Shown: in pieces, positions 7,995-16,386 of the stretch
Position numbering within the stretch: position 1 is the stretch's first letter
How the letters are laid out: each line of letters starts with the position of its first letter
NCBI GenBank assembly: GCA_002319915.1
Contig: DCFQ01000113.1
Coordinates: 3,412 to 61,319, forward strand
DNA length: 57,908 nucleotides
From: Bacteroidales bacterium UBA1800
GTDB taxonomy: Bacteria; Bacteroidota; Bacteroidia; Bacteroidales; VadinHA17
Reading direction: 5' to 3'
The notes under the pieces: generated by a model
The model's database searches: none
Seen by the model: the letters and a program-made list of their open reading frames with translations, nothing else
Told to the model about the DNA's origin: nothing
Made by a program: the position numbers and the translations under genes

Positions 7995-8753
7995 ATGAAA
8001 AAATCACTGGGATTATTGATTCTCTCACTGGCAGTTGTTTCCGCGATGCCTCATGGAGCGGCTTTATGCCAGGAAAAGGAGGAGATGGTAAAGTACACTC
8101 CTGACTTTAAATTTATTGACGGCATCTATTTGAATTTTGAGCAGGTGAAGGCCAATTCCCCCATTCCAAAGGCAAAGATCCTCACCTCGACCGATTATAA
8201 CGACAAGGATTTTTTCAAGAATATCCTGTCGGTTGACAAGATCTACTTCTATGACGGAATGGGCATACGCCAGGAAGTCGAACGGAACAGCATATGGGGA
8301 TATTCGCGGAACGGGATCATATATATCCAGGTCCAGGGAAATTTCAACCGGATCACATTCGTAGGGAACATTTGTCATTTTGTGGCCGACATCACCTCCT
8401 CCGACAGCCGTTACAACAATCCCTATGGTTATTATGACCCCTATTATTCCTATTACTCTCCGTTTTATTCCCCATACTCTTATGACTATTATTCTCCTTA
8501 CGGTTATTATAATTCTCCATACCGGCAGAATTCGGCGAGAAATGAGCTTAAGCAGTATATCATTGACTTTGAGTCGGGGAAGGTCCTTGAGTTCGACATT
8601 GAGAATACCGAGCTGCTTCTGATGAAGGACAGCCAGCTGTATGAGGAATATGTACAGCTGTCGCACAAGAAAAAGAAGGAATTGATGTTTGTATACATAA
8701 GGAAGTTCAATGAAAAGAATCCTTTGTATATTCCGGTCCCAGTATCAGAATAA
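7995..8753 (+). CDS. Exported protein with tyrosine-rich insert, function unknown
   Basis: 252 residues from the ATG at 7995, chosen because it starts a clear signal peptide (MKKSLGLLILSLAVVSAMPHGAALC...). The frame is open further upstream to 7608, but that part overlaps the divergent kinase gene. The mature protein contains an unusual stretch at about residues 139-176 made almost only of Tyr, Pro, Ser, Asn and Asp (YYDPYYSYYSP, YDYYSPYGYY), encoded around 8410-8525, then a region with Leu/Glu-rich segments and many charged residues at the C-terminus. No enzyme motif was recognised. The following gene starts 9 nt downstream, so the two are probably expressed and act together. It could be a surface or periplasmic stress protein; that is a guess. 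Confidence 0.75.
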   Translation: MKKSLGLLILSLAVVSAMPHGAALCQEKEEMVKYTPDFKFIDGIYLNFEQVKANSPIPKAKILTSTDYNDKDFFKNILSVDKIYFYDGMGIRQEVERNSIWGYSRNGIIYIQVQGNFNRITFVGNICHFVADITSSDSRYNNPYGYYDPYYSYYSPFYSPYSYDYYSPYGYYNSPYRQNSARNELKQYIIDFESGKVLEFDIENTELLLMKDSQLYEEYVQLSHKKKKELMFVYIRKFNEKNPLYIPVPVSE

Positions 8754-8762
8754 CCTGCTTTG

Positions 8763-9611
8763 ATGAGAAAATTCCTTATAGCTGCATTTTTTGCCCTGCT
8801 GCCGGCCGCCCTGGAAAGCCAGGCGCCCTTCCCGACCGGTGCAGAGATCTCACAGTTCATGGCTTCGACAACATGCGTTGTCCTCGATGATGCCAATTCA
8901 GCCTATAACGCTCTGATAAAAAAAGCGGTCAGCAAATGCTGGAAAATTACTAAGCTTGAGTATATCAGAAAAAGCGAGTTTGAAAAGACCCGGAAGGATC
9001 CGGCCCGGTCGTTCCTGATTCTGACCGAAACAAGCTTTGAAAGGGATAAATCATCCACCTATTATAATTTTCTTAACCTTCTCCAGGGAAAGAATGTGGA
9101 CAAGATCGGTGAAATGCCGGAGATCTGTGCAGTGCCGCTTTCACCTGCAGGTGAGGATGATTTGGATTACGGGTACCGACTGGAACCGCTCCTGAATTTC
9201 ATGCAGAAGCATGCTGCCATGATATCGGAAGATCCGGGCCTTACCGGAAGGAGGTACCTCAGGTATTACAACAAGAACGTTCCCGAAGTGCCGGGCCGTA
9301 CGATCCTGCTCAGGCAGGATGACCTTTCCCCGGCAGTGAATACAATCGAAAAGATTCGTGCCCTGTACAAGTATGATGTCAGGATAGTGCCCGAGGACAC
9401 AATTATCAGGGCCATATCCGGGAAGCTTCCGAGGACCCTTGTCCTGGTAAAAGTGGGACCAGGGACTGAAAACAAGGGCCATGGCTTCTGTTTCAAAATG
9501 CTTATAGGCACCGACGACAATAACATGTATTACTATAACCAGCACCTGATCGACAGCAATAACCCTGACGGCCTCCTGCCGGCCGACCTTAAGCGGCTGG
9601 CAAGGTTCTGA
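8763..9611 (+). CDS. Exported protein of unknown function, partner of the tyrosine-rich protein
   Basis: 282 residues starting at the ATG at 8763 with a short signal peptide (MRKFLIAAFFALLPAALESQ), so it is probably periplasmic. The body mixes alpha and beta segments (for example FLILTETSFER, RTLVLVKVGPG) and has no motif I can name. It follows the tyrosine-rich protein after 9 nt and is followed by a 47-nt gap and a DUF4870 gene. The family is not recognised; confidence is for its being a real gene. Confidence 0.75.
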   Translation: MRKFLIAAFFALLPAALESQAPFPTGAEISQFMASTTCVVLDDANSAYNALIKKAVSKCWKITKLEYIRKSEFEKTRKDPARSFLILTETSFERDKSSTYYNFLNLLQGKNVDKIGEMPEICAVPLSPAGEDDLDYGYRLEPLLNFMQKHAAMISEDPGLTGRRYLRYYNKNVPEVPGRTILLRQDDLSPAVNTIEKIRALYKYDVRIVPEDTIIRAISGKLPRTLVLVKVGPGTENKGHGFCFKMLIGTDDNNMYYYNQHLIDSNNPDGLLPADLKRLARF

Positions 9612-9658
9612 TCATGCAGCATTGGCCCCGGCGGACCGTCTTTAAATAAAAACCAGCT

Positions 9659-10015
9659 ATGAACGAAATTCGCGTATTATCAGATTCGGAAAAGAACTGG
9701 GCTATGTTCTGCCACCTTACCGCTTTTGCCGGATTCTTTTTCCCGTTCGGCGGGATTATAGGTCCGCTTATCTGCTGGTTATCAAAGAAAGATGAATCGC
9801 AATGGGTCGATCAGAACGGGAAGGCATCCCTTAATTTCCAGCTTTCACTCCTGCTCTATATTGTGCTCGCCATTCCCCTATGCTTCATTATTATCGGCAT
9901 CCCCATCGTGATGTTCATCGGTCTGCTCAAGGTGGTCTGCATCATCGTCGGCAGCATCAAGGCTGCAAAGGGTGAAGAATTCAAATACCCGCTTGCCATC
10001 CCGTTCATCCAGTAG
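9659..10015 (+). CDS. DUF4870-family small membrane protein
   Basis: 118 residues. It begins SEKNWAMFCHLTAFAGFFFPFGGIIGPLICWL and continues with VDQNGKASLNFQLSLLLY, the typical pattern of DUF4870 (Tic20-like) proteins. Three to four hydrophobic segments: about residues 14-38, 58-80, 80-100. The function of the family is unknown. Monocistronic; the minisatellite at 10021-10207 follows immediately. Confidence 0.85.
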   Translation: MNEIRVLSDSEKNWAMFCHLTAFAGFFFPFGGIIGPLICWLSKKDESQWVDQNGKASLNFQLSLLLYIVLAIPLCFIIIGIPIVMFIGLLKVVCIIVGSIKAAKGEEFKYPLAIPFIQ

Positions 10016-10020
10016 GGGAA

Positions 10021-10207
10021 TTTCTTAGGTCTTGCAGGTTTGGAATGTCCGGCAGGTCCTGCAGGTCTTACCAGTTTTGCCAGTTTTGAAGGTCATCCTG
10101 ACAATCCAAACCTGCTCGACAATCCAAACCTGCTCGACAATCCAAACCTGCACGACATTCCAAACCTGCACGACATTCCAAACCGGCATGACTTTCAAAA
10201 CCGGCAA
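10021..10207. repeat. 18-bp minisatellite with an inverted upstream half
   Basis: Six head-to-tail 18-bp units, each starting GAC, occupy 10100-10207 (first unit GACAATCCAAACCTGCTC; later units drift toward GACTTTCAAAACCGGCAA). The preceding bases 10025-10099 carry reverse complements of the same words (GTCTTGCAGGTTTGGAATGT, CAGTTTTGAAGGTCATCC), so the whole block can fold as a long imperfect hairpin. It fills nearly all of the gap between the DUF4870 gene and hisS. Both strands are open by chance because the unit length is a multiple of three; I do not regard those frames as genes. Confidence 0.85.
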
Positions 10208-10263
10208 GACCCTCCCTAAATGCCCGACTTTTTTATATTTTTGTCTTTTAGTTTTATCCTGAA

Positions 10264-11673
10264 ATGACAAAGCCTTCCATACCAAAGGGGACCAGGGATT
10301 TTTCTCCCGGGGATGTCCTCAGACGTGATTATATTTTCGACACCATAAAGAGCGTATTCAGGCTTTACGGCTACCGGCCGATTGAAACGCCGGCAATGGA
10401 AAACCTTTCGACTCTTCTCGGGAAATACGGGGAGGAGGGGGACAGGCTGTTGTTCAGGATACTCAACTCGGGGAACTTTCTGTCTGACCTGAGCGACAAT
10501 GACCTGCTGGCAAGGGAGACACTTAAGCTGTCATCCCAAATCTGTGAAAAAGGATTGAGGTACGACCTCACTGTGCCTTTTGCAAGGTATGTTGTCCAGC
10601 ACCGGGAAGAGATCACTTTTCCCTTCAGGCGATACCAGATACAGCCGGTATGGCGCGGCGACAGGCCTCAGAAAGGAAGGTACAGGGAGTTCTTCCAGTG
10701 CGATGCGGACATAATCGGAAGTGATTCCCTGCTTAATGAGTTTGAGCTTGTAAGGCTCGTTGACGATATCTTTACCAGGCTCGGCATACTGATCACAATA
10801 AAGATCAACAACAGGAAGATCCTGTCGGGTATTGCCGAAGTGATGGGGGAGGCCGCAAAAGTCACGGATATAACTGTTGCAATCGACAAGCTTGAAAAGA
10901 CGGGATTGGATGCGGTGATCGGGGAGCTTCAGGCCAAAGGGATCAGCAGCGCTGCTATCGGAAAACTAAGGCCGGTGCTGGAGTTAACCGGCGGCACCTC
11001 CGACAAGCTTGACCGGCTTCACGGGCTGTTTACCGGATCTGCTGCCGGTTCCAGGGGAGTGGAGGAATTGAGGACACTCTTTTCCTTTATTGAAGGGAGC
11101 AGGCTTAATGCCGGTGTCGAGCTCGATCTCACACTGGCCAGGGGGCTCAATTACTATACCGGCGCCATTATCGAGGTAAAGTCGAAGGAGGTCAATATAG
11201 GAAGTATCTGCGGGGGAGGCCGTTACGACAACCTTACAGGTGTGTTCGGGCTCGAAGGCGTTTCAGGGGTCGGCATATCATTCGGTGCCGACAGGATCTA
11301 TGATGTGCTGGCACAGCTGGGAAGATTCCGGGAAGAAGGGAGTACCGGTGTCCGTGTCCTGGTGACAAACTTCGGCGGCGGGCTTGTCCGGTACGCGCTG
11401 GATCTTGCTGACAGGCTCAGGAATGCAGGCATCAGTACAGAATTTTATCCGGACGCGGGAAAGCTGAAAAAGCAAATATCCTATGCCGATTCGGGGAAGA
11501 TCCCGTTTGTAGTGCTTGCCGGGGAAGAGGAAGTAAAGAATAACAAGGTCACTCTCAAAATAATGACATCCGGGGAACAAAAGGAGCTTGCGCCCGATGA
11601 GCTTACGGGGTTTGTAAAAAACTATCAGTTACACGGAGAACACGGAGGAGGCACGGAGAACACAGAGGCTTAG
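10264..11673 (+). CDS. hisS: Histidyl-tRNA synthetase
   Basis: Class II aminoacyl-tRNA synthetase charging tRNA-His (469 residues). Visible: N-terminal IPKGTRDFSP, motif 2 (QPVWRGDRPQKGRYREFFQC), the HisA motif (LARGLNYYTGAIIEV) and motif 3 (GVGISFGADRIYDVL), then the anticodon-binding domain from about residue 365. The last 14 residues (from HGEHGGGTENTEA) are encoded by the left arm of a dispersed intergenic repeat (11629-11703), so the native C-terminus appears to have been extended by repeat insertion or read-through. A TATTTTTG -7-like element lies at 10236-10243 without a clear -33. Confidence 0.95.
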   Translation: MTKPSIPKGTRDFSPGDVLRRDYIFDTIKSVFRLYGYRPIETPAMENLSTLLGKYGEEGDRLLFRILNSGNFLSDLSDNDLLARETLKLSSQICEKGLRYDLTVPFARYVVQHREEITFPFRRYQIQPVWRGDRPQKGRYREFFQCDADIIGSDSLLNEFELVRLVDDIFTRLGILITIKINNRKILSGIAEVMGEAAKVTDITVAIDKLEKTGLDAVIGELQAKGISSAAIGKLRPVLELTGGTSDKLDRLHGLFTGSAAGSRGVEELRTLFSFIEGSRLNAGVELDLTLARGLNYYTGAIIEVKSKEVNIGSICGGGRYDNLTGVFGLEGVSGVGISFGADRIYDVLAQLGRFREEGSTGVRVLVTNFGGGLVRYALDLADRLRNAGISTEFYPDAGKLKKQISYADSGKIPFVVLAGEEEVKNNKVTLKIMTSGEQKELAPDELTGFVKNYQLHGEHGGGTENTEA

Positions 11674-11703
11674 CGCATGTTTCTTTGCACCTGCTCCGTG
11701 TAA
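11629..11703. repeat. Dispersed inverted repeat, family B, copy 1
   Basis: Perfect 10-bp inverted ends TTACACGGAG (11629-11638) and CTCCGTGTAA (11694-11703), with direct repeats of CACGGAGAACAC / CACAGAGG words inside. The left arm is translated as the end of hisS; the stop codon lies at 11671-11673 inside the repeat. A related copy is at 46561-46604. Confidence 0.75.
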
Positions 11704-11715
11704 CGGAATTCGCTC

Positions 11716-11745
11716 TTTCGAAACTCACGAATATTGGTAACTTTG
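11716..11745 (+). promoter_or_regulatory. Promoter of ychF
   Basis: TAACTTTG at 11738-11745 matches TAnnTTTG exactly; TTTC at 11716-11719 is a near -33 match with an 18-nt spacer. The ychF start follows 24 nt after the -7 element. Confidence 0.5.
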
Positions 11746-11769
11746 CCTGACTAACCAACCAAGGCTCCA

Positions 11770-12867
11770 ATGGCACTTCAATGCGGGATTATCGGTATAA
11801 CGAATGTAGGTAAAACAACTATATTCAATTGCATTTCCAATACAAAGGTTGAAACCAGCGCATTTGCTTTCAGTGCCACCAAATCGAACATCGGTGTAAT
11901 ACAGGTGCCTGATGAACGGCTCTATGAGCTCGAAAAGCACCAGGTGACCGAGAAGATCGTTCACACAACAGTCGAGATTGTCGACATCCCCGGGCTCGCC
12001 CGCGGATCGAACAAGGGAGAGGGCGTAGGGAACAAGTTCCTCGGCGATATCAGAAACACGGATGCACTAATCCACGTGCTGAGATGTTTCGACAATGAGA
12101 TGCTCCCGCATATTGACGGATCAGTAGACCCGGTCAGGGATATGGAGACCATCGATTTTGAGCTTCAGGTGAAAGATATGGAGTCGATAGAAAAGAAGCT
12201 CCAGCGTCTCGAGAGAGCTGCCAGGACCGGCGACAAGGATGCAAAGCAGGCGTGCGAAGTTATTGTGAAGTACAGGGAGCACATCGGGAATTTCCACAAT
12301 GCCCGCACGCTTCAGGTGAAGGATGAGGAGAGGAAACAGATCGACGATCTGTTCCTGTTGACAATGAAGCCTGTTATGTATGTCTGCAATGTGGACGACG
12401 GTTCGGCGACCTCCGGCAACAAATACACCGACGCAGTCAGGGAAGCCCTGAAAGGCAAGGACGCCGAGGTCATAGTCATTGCAGGAGAGCTGGAAGCGGA
12501 GATTGCTGAACTGGAAAGCAGGGACGACAGGATGGCTTTCCTGAAGGATGCAGGGCTTGAGGAAGCAGGAGTTGACAAAATGGTGAGGGCCGCCTACAAA
12601 ATGCTTAACCTTCAGACATTCTTTACGGTAGGACCGAAGGAGATCAGGGCCTGGACCATCAGGAAGGGCATGACTGCCCCGCAGGCGTCAGGAGTGATCC
12701 ACTCCGACCTGGAACGGGGATTCATCAGGGCGGAAGTGATGAAATATCATGATTTCATAACCCTAGGATCGGAGCATGCCTGTAAGGAGGCCGGGAAATT
12801 CTTTATCGAGGGGAAAAACTACATTGTTGATGACGGAGATATCCTTCACATAAGATTTAATGTTTAG
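11770..12867 (+). CDS. ychF: Obg-related GTPase/ATPase YchF (OLA1 family)
   Basis: Universally conserved P-loop NTPase that binds ribosomes and prefers ATP in characterised members. 365 residues, normal length. G1 reads GITNVGKTT (commonly GLPNVGKST), switch region AFAFSATKSNIG (commonly NFPFCTIEPNVG), G3 DIPGLARGSNKGEGVGNKFL, and the G4-equivalent is YVCNVDD. A coiled-coil insertion follows G3 and a TGS domain ends the protein (FFTVGPKEIRAWTI ... YIVDDGDILHIRFNV). The overall match is clear, but the nucleotide-binding loops belong to a divergent subgroup. The stop codon overlaps the start of the peptidase gene (ATGTTTAG). Confidence 0.93.
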   Translation: MALQCGIIGITNVGKTTIFNCISNTKVETSAFAFSATKSNIGVIQVPDERLYELEKHQVTEKIVHTTVEIVDIPGLARGSNKGEGVGNKFLGDIRNTDALIHVLRCFDNEMLPHIDGSVDPVRDMETIDFELQVKDMESIEKKLQRLERAARTGDKDAKQACEVIVKYREHIGNFHNARTLQVKDEERKQIDDLFLLTMKPVMYVCNVDDGSATSGNKYTDAVREALKGKDAEVIVIAGELEAEIAELESRDDRMAFLKDAGLEEAGVDKMVRAAYKMLNLQTFFTVGPKEIRAWTIRKGMTAPQASGVIHSDLERGFIRAEVMKYHDFITLGSEHACKEAGKFFIEGKNYIVDDGDILHIRFNV

Positions 12868-14572
12868 GACCCGGATACCGAAATACCTGCTTGTACTGTT
12901 CTGCTTCACGACCCTGTCGGCCCAGGTTTCATTTCCGGCACAGGATAAGAATGAAAAACTGAGGGCCCTGGTCAGGGAAGCGGGGCAGGCGGAAGTGATC
13001 ATGAAAAAGCCGGGTCCGGCGGAACTCGAAATCCTTACCAGGAACGTTTCAATTGCCTCAGTATCGGGAGAGGAAGTCCGGATCATCCTTTCCCCGCTGA
13101 CTGTAGAGTGGTTCATCTCGGGGAATTACAGCTATTCCCTCCCCGAAACGGTACCGGGAAAAGGCATCGTTTCGTCGAAAAGCCTGAATCAGGCACTGGC
13201 GTGGGAATCCTATCCCAGCTATTCCCAGTACGATTCGACAATGAGGTCTTTCACTAACACTTTCCCGGGTTTATGCAGGCTTGACACTATCGGCTCAAGC
13301 ATTCTCGGAAAGCTGGTGCTTGCGGTAAGGATAACAAGTAACAGTTTCACGGATCAGTACAAACCGAACGTTTTCTTTACATCCTCAATGCATGGCAACG
13401 AAACAGGAGGATTTGTGCTGATGCTCCGGCTCTCACAGTATCTCCTTCAGAATTATGGCATTGACCCGTACGTCACCAACCTGGTTGATAACCTCGAGAT
13501 CTGGATCAATCCGCTTGCCAACCCCGACGGCACTTACAGGACCGGCAATGAGATAATCAACCCTGTGCGCGATAATGCCAACGGATACGATCTCAACAGG
13601 AACTTCCCTGATCCGGAGGCGCCCGGGACAATTCCCCAAAAGGAGACAAAAGATATGATGAGGTTCCTTTCCTCTCACCGATTCAACCTTTCCGCAAATT
13701 TCCACTCGGGATCGGAAGTTACTAACTACCCCTGGGACCGCTGGGCCAGGGACCACGCCGACGCCGCCTGGTTTTACCAGATCTGCCGGAGGTACGCCGA
13801 TACGGTCCATGTTTATTCTCCCGCCGGTTATATGACCGACCTGGACAATGGTGTAACCAACGGATATGCCTGGTATTCTGTGTACGGAGGCAGGCAGGAT
13901 TATGTGACCTGGTCGCTGAACGGCAGGGAAATAACGATTGAGATAGACCACAACTTCATAACTCCCGTTACTGCTCTCCAGTCCCTGTGGGAATCGAACC
14001 GCAGATCACTGCTCGGGTATCTTGAGAATGCACTTTACGGGATACATGGCTCCGTAGTCGATTCAGACACCGGCGGGCCGGTTTCCGCAAAGATAACAGT
14101 GGAAAACCATGACAGGGACAATTCGGAAGTCTACTCCGATACAGCCACCGGGGGCTTTGTGCGGCTGATCTACCCGGGGGTATGGAACCTTGATTTTTCA
14201 GCGGACGGATACAGGGATACGGTCATTCAGAATGTCACGGTCACCGACCGGCAGACTACAACGCTTGATGTGAAATTGAAACCGTTCAGGAAATCCAGGC
14301 CAGACCTGAGCCATGATGTTGTCGTGTACCCCAGCCCGGCATCCGGCATCATAAAGGTTATCTTTTCCGATAAGCTCAAGGACATGGATAACATAAGCAT
14401 TTATAACATTTCAGGGGCCAAAGTGTGGACATCCGAAATTGATGAAACGGCCGGGGCCCCGCAGGAAATAGATATAAGCAGGTTTGCGGCCGGGGTATAT
14501 ATCATGGTTGTGAGAAACAAGACAACCGGCCATTCGGGAACCATCAGGTTCACTGTTATGGGATCGCGGTGA
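12860..14572 (+). CDS. Secreted M14 zinc carboxypeptidase with T9SS sorting domain
   Basis: 570 residues. N-terminal signal peptide (YLLVLFCFTTLSAQ). Peptidase M14 domain about residues 115-390: zinc ligands His179 and Glu182 (SMHGNETGG) and His282 (NFHSGSE), substrate-binding region NGYDLNRNFP around 242-250, and probable catalytic Glu361 (ITIEIDH). Then a carboxypeptidase regulatory-like beta domain (about 393-473, IHGSVVDSDTGGPV) and a C-terminal type A sorting domain (about 488-570, VVVYPSPASG ... ISRFAAGVYIMVV) that directs export through the type IX system. Probably digests proteins or peptides at the cell surface. It starts within the last 8 bases of ychF, so it may be translated in coupling with that gene. 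Confidence 0.9.
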   Translation: MFRTRIPKYLLVLFCFTTLSAQVSFPAQDKNEKLRALVREAGQAEVIMKKPGPAELEILTRNVSIASVSGEEVRIILSPLTVEWFISGNYSYSLPETVPGKGIVSSKSLNQALAWESYPSYSQYDSTMRSFTNTFPGLCRLDTIGSSILGKLVLAVRITSNSFTDQYKPNVFFTSSMHGNETGGFVLMLRLSQYLLQNYGIDPYVTNLVDNLEIWINPLANPDGTYRTGNEIINPVRDNANGYDLNRNFPDPEAPGTIPQKETKDMMRFLSSHRFNLSANFHSGSEVTNYPWDRWARDHADAAWFYQICRRYADTVHVYSPAGYMTDLDNGVTNGYAWYSVYGGRQDYVTWSLNGREITIEIDHNFITPVTALQSLWESNRRSLLGYLENALYGIHGSVVDSDTGGPVSAKITVENHDRDNSEVYSDTATGGFVRLIYPGVWNLDFSADGYRDTVIQNVTVTDRQTTTLDVKLKPFRKSRPDLSHDVVVYPSPASGIIKVIFSDKLKDMDNISIYNISGAKVWTSEIDETAGAPQEIDISRFAAGVYIMVVRNKTTGHSGTIRFTVMGSR

Positions 14573-14598
14573 ATTTTCACCTTATTTAACAGATGAAA

Positions 14599-14629
14599 CT
14601 TGCTGCGCTGTTTAAATAAATTACTTTTG
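14599..14629 (+). promoter_or_regulatory. Promoter of the phosphatase-superfamily gene
   Basis: CTTG at 14599-14602, a 19-nt spacer, and TACTTTTG at 14622-14629, an exact TAnnTTTG. The 5' UTR of about 95 nt includes a stem TGCCGGC (14641-14647) / GCCGGCA (14679-14685). Confidence 0.6.
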
Positions 14630-14730
14630 GAATTTTAATTTGCCGGCGTTTTCACTGCCAGAAATTTTTCCTGCCGATGCCGGCAGCCTGGAGAAGGATT
14701 TGTTAATAAATTAACAATAACACGTAGAGT

Positions 14731-16386
14731 ATGATCAGGAGATTAACTGTAGCTGCTGTGCTGTTTTTGACAGGCTTTTTCAAGCTATGCGGACAGGGGG
14801 CATATCTGCCGCCCGACAAGCCGAAGCTGATAGTGGGCATTGTTGTTGAACAGCTCAGGTATGATCAGATCGAGAGGTTAAGGGACAAGCTTTCCGATAA
14901 CGGGATCAAAAGGCTGATCAACGAGGGGACATCTTTCAGGAATGCTTCCTTCGAATATATGCTTACCCAGTCGGCACCGGGCTTTTCGACAATTGCGACC
15001 GGGACGGAGCCGGCATACCACGGGATAACTTCCGACAACTGGTACCTGCCGCTTAAGAATGAGTTCATTTATTGCACAAAAGACATCTCGGTGAATCCTG
15101 TGGGAGGCAGTTATGAATCGGGTCTGCATTCACCCCTGAATCTTCAGGCGTCATCGTTTACAGATGAGCTAAAAATGGCGACCAAAGGCAGGGCAAAGGT
15201 TTTTTCGGTGGGGATGAAGGAGATGGCAGCTATTTTTTCCGGCGGCCATTCCTCAAATGGTGCCTTCTGGTACGACAACACCACCGGGACCTGGATGACT
15301 TCGACCTACTACATGACCTCGCTGCCTGCCTGGGTGAATGACTTCAATGCCATGAAAAGCTCCGACAGCTATCTCGATATGCAGTGGACCCTTTCCCATC
15401 CCGGTGCTGACTATTCGGATTGTCTTCCGGATACCAACAAGTTCGAATCAGGATTCTCCGGAAAGGTCTTCTTCCCTTACGATCTGAAGAAGATGAGCCA
15501 GCATTCATCGGGGAAGAACCGCCGGGACTATGAATTGCTGAGGGAAACACCATATTCCGACACCTACACCACCGACTTCGCGATAAAGCTCCTCGAAAAT
15601 GAGCAGCTGGGTGCGGATGATGTTACCGATTACCTTTCAATCTGCTATTCATCAACTGATTATATCGGTCACAGGTTTGGTCCTTCTTCTTATGAATCGG
15701 CCGATGCCATTTTCCGGCTTGACAAGGATATCGAGATGCTCCTTAACTGGCTGAACGACAAGGTTGGCAAGAAGAACATCCTGGTTTATTTCACGGCTGC
15801 CCACGGGATCTCAGAAATACCGCCTGTCATGGAAAGCTCGAGGATCCCGGCAGGGTATTTTAATAAGAACCAGGCCCTTCAGCTCCTGAGGACTTATCTT
15901 AATGCGACCTATGGAGAGGGAAACTGGGTCAGGGGATTCAGCGAGCGGCAGGTCTACCTTAACAGGACACTGATCGAGGATGCGCGCATCCCGCTGGAAG
16001 ATATCCAGAAGAAAGTGTCGAGGTTCCTCATCCAGTTTACCGGGATATCTTCAGCTTACCCTTATACCATATTTGAAGCCAATGATTTCGGGAACGGGCA
16101 TTTAAAGAAGATCGTAAACAATTTCAGCCCGCTCAGGTCAGGCGATGTGATCGTCACGCTGAATCCGGGATGGGTGGAAAAGGAAGATGACCAGGTAACT
16201 GATAATAATTCACCATACGAGTACGATTCGCATGTGCCTCTTATCTGGTATGGATGGACTGTTAACAGGGCTTCCGTAATGAGAAAGGTCAATATGACCG
16301 ATATAGCGGCAACCCTCTCTTCCCTTTGCAAGGTTCCTTATCCCAATTCATGCACGGGTGAACCGATGCCGGAGTTGTTCAGGTAG
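14731..16386 (+). CDS. Exported alkaline-phosphatase-superfamily protein with altered metal site
   Basis: 551 residues with a signal peptide (MIRRLTVAAVLFLTGFFKLCGQ). It aligns by eye with PafA-type phosphatases/phosphodiesterases: KPKLIVGIVVEQLRYD, then TQSAPGFSTIATG, STDYIGHRFGP, TAAHGISEIP and YDSHVPLIWYG. One zinc site is intact (Asp310, His314, His501). In the other, the usual first Asp is Glu40, the nucleophile Thr position is Ser81, and the Asp of the DHG motif is Ala357 (His358 remains). It may therefore have a different metal or substrate, or have lost activity. Its 3' end overlaps the convergent GGGP synthase gene by 49 bp. The family is confident; the activity is not. Confidence 0.85.
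   Translation: MIRRLTVAAVLFLTGFFKLCGQGAYLPPDKPKLIVGIVVEQLRYDQIERLRDKLSDNGIKRLINEGTSFRNASFEYMLTQSAPGFSTIATGTEPAYHGITSDNWYLPLKNEFIYCTKDISVNPVGGSYESGLHSPLNLQASSFTDELKMATKGRAKVFSVGMKEMAAIFSGGHSSNGAFWYDNTTGTWMTSTYYMTSLPAWVNDFNAMKSSDSYLDMQWTLSHPGADYSDCLPDTNKFESGFSGKVFFPYDLKKMSQHSSGKNRRDYELLRETPYSDTYTTDFAIKLLENEQLGADDVTDYLSICYSSTDYIGHRFGPSSYESADAIFRLDKDIEMLLNWLNDKVGKKNILVYFTAAHGISEIPPVMESSRIPAGYFNKNQALQLLRTYLNATYGEGNWVRGFSERQVYLNRTLIEDARIPLEDIQKKVSRFLIQFTGISSAYPYTIFEANDFGNGHLKKIVNNFSPLRSGDVIVTLNPGWVEKEDDQVTDNNSPYEYDSHVPLIWYGWTVNRASVMRKVNMTDIAATLSSLCKVPYPNSCTGEPMPELFR

Noticed and set aside
10100..10207. CRISPR array
   Set aside because: The 18-bp units are head to tail with no spacers and no cas gene is present; this is a minisatellite.
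10025..10285. Protein genes on either strand in the minisatellite
   Set aside because: The frames are open only because the 18-bp unit is a multiple of three; the products are simple repeats.
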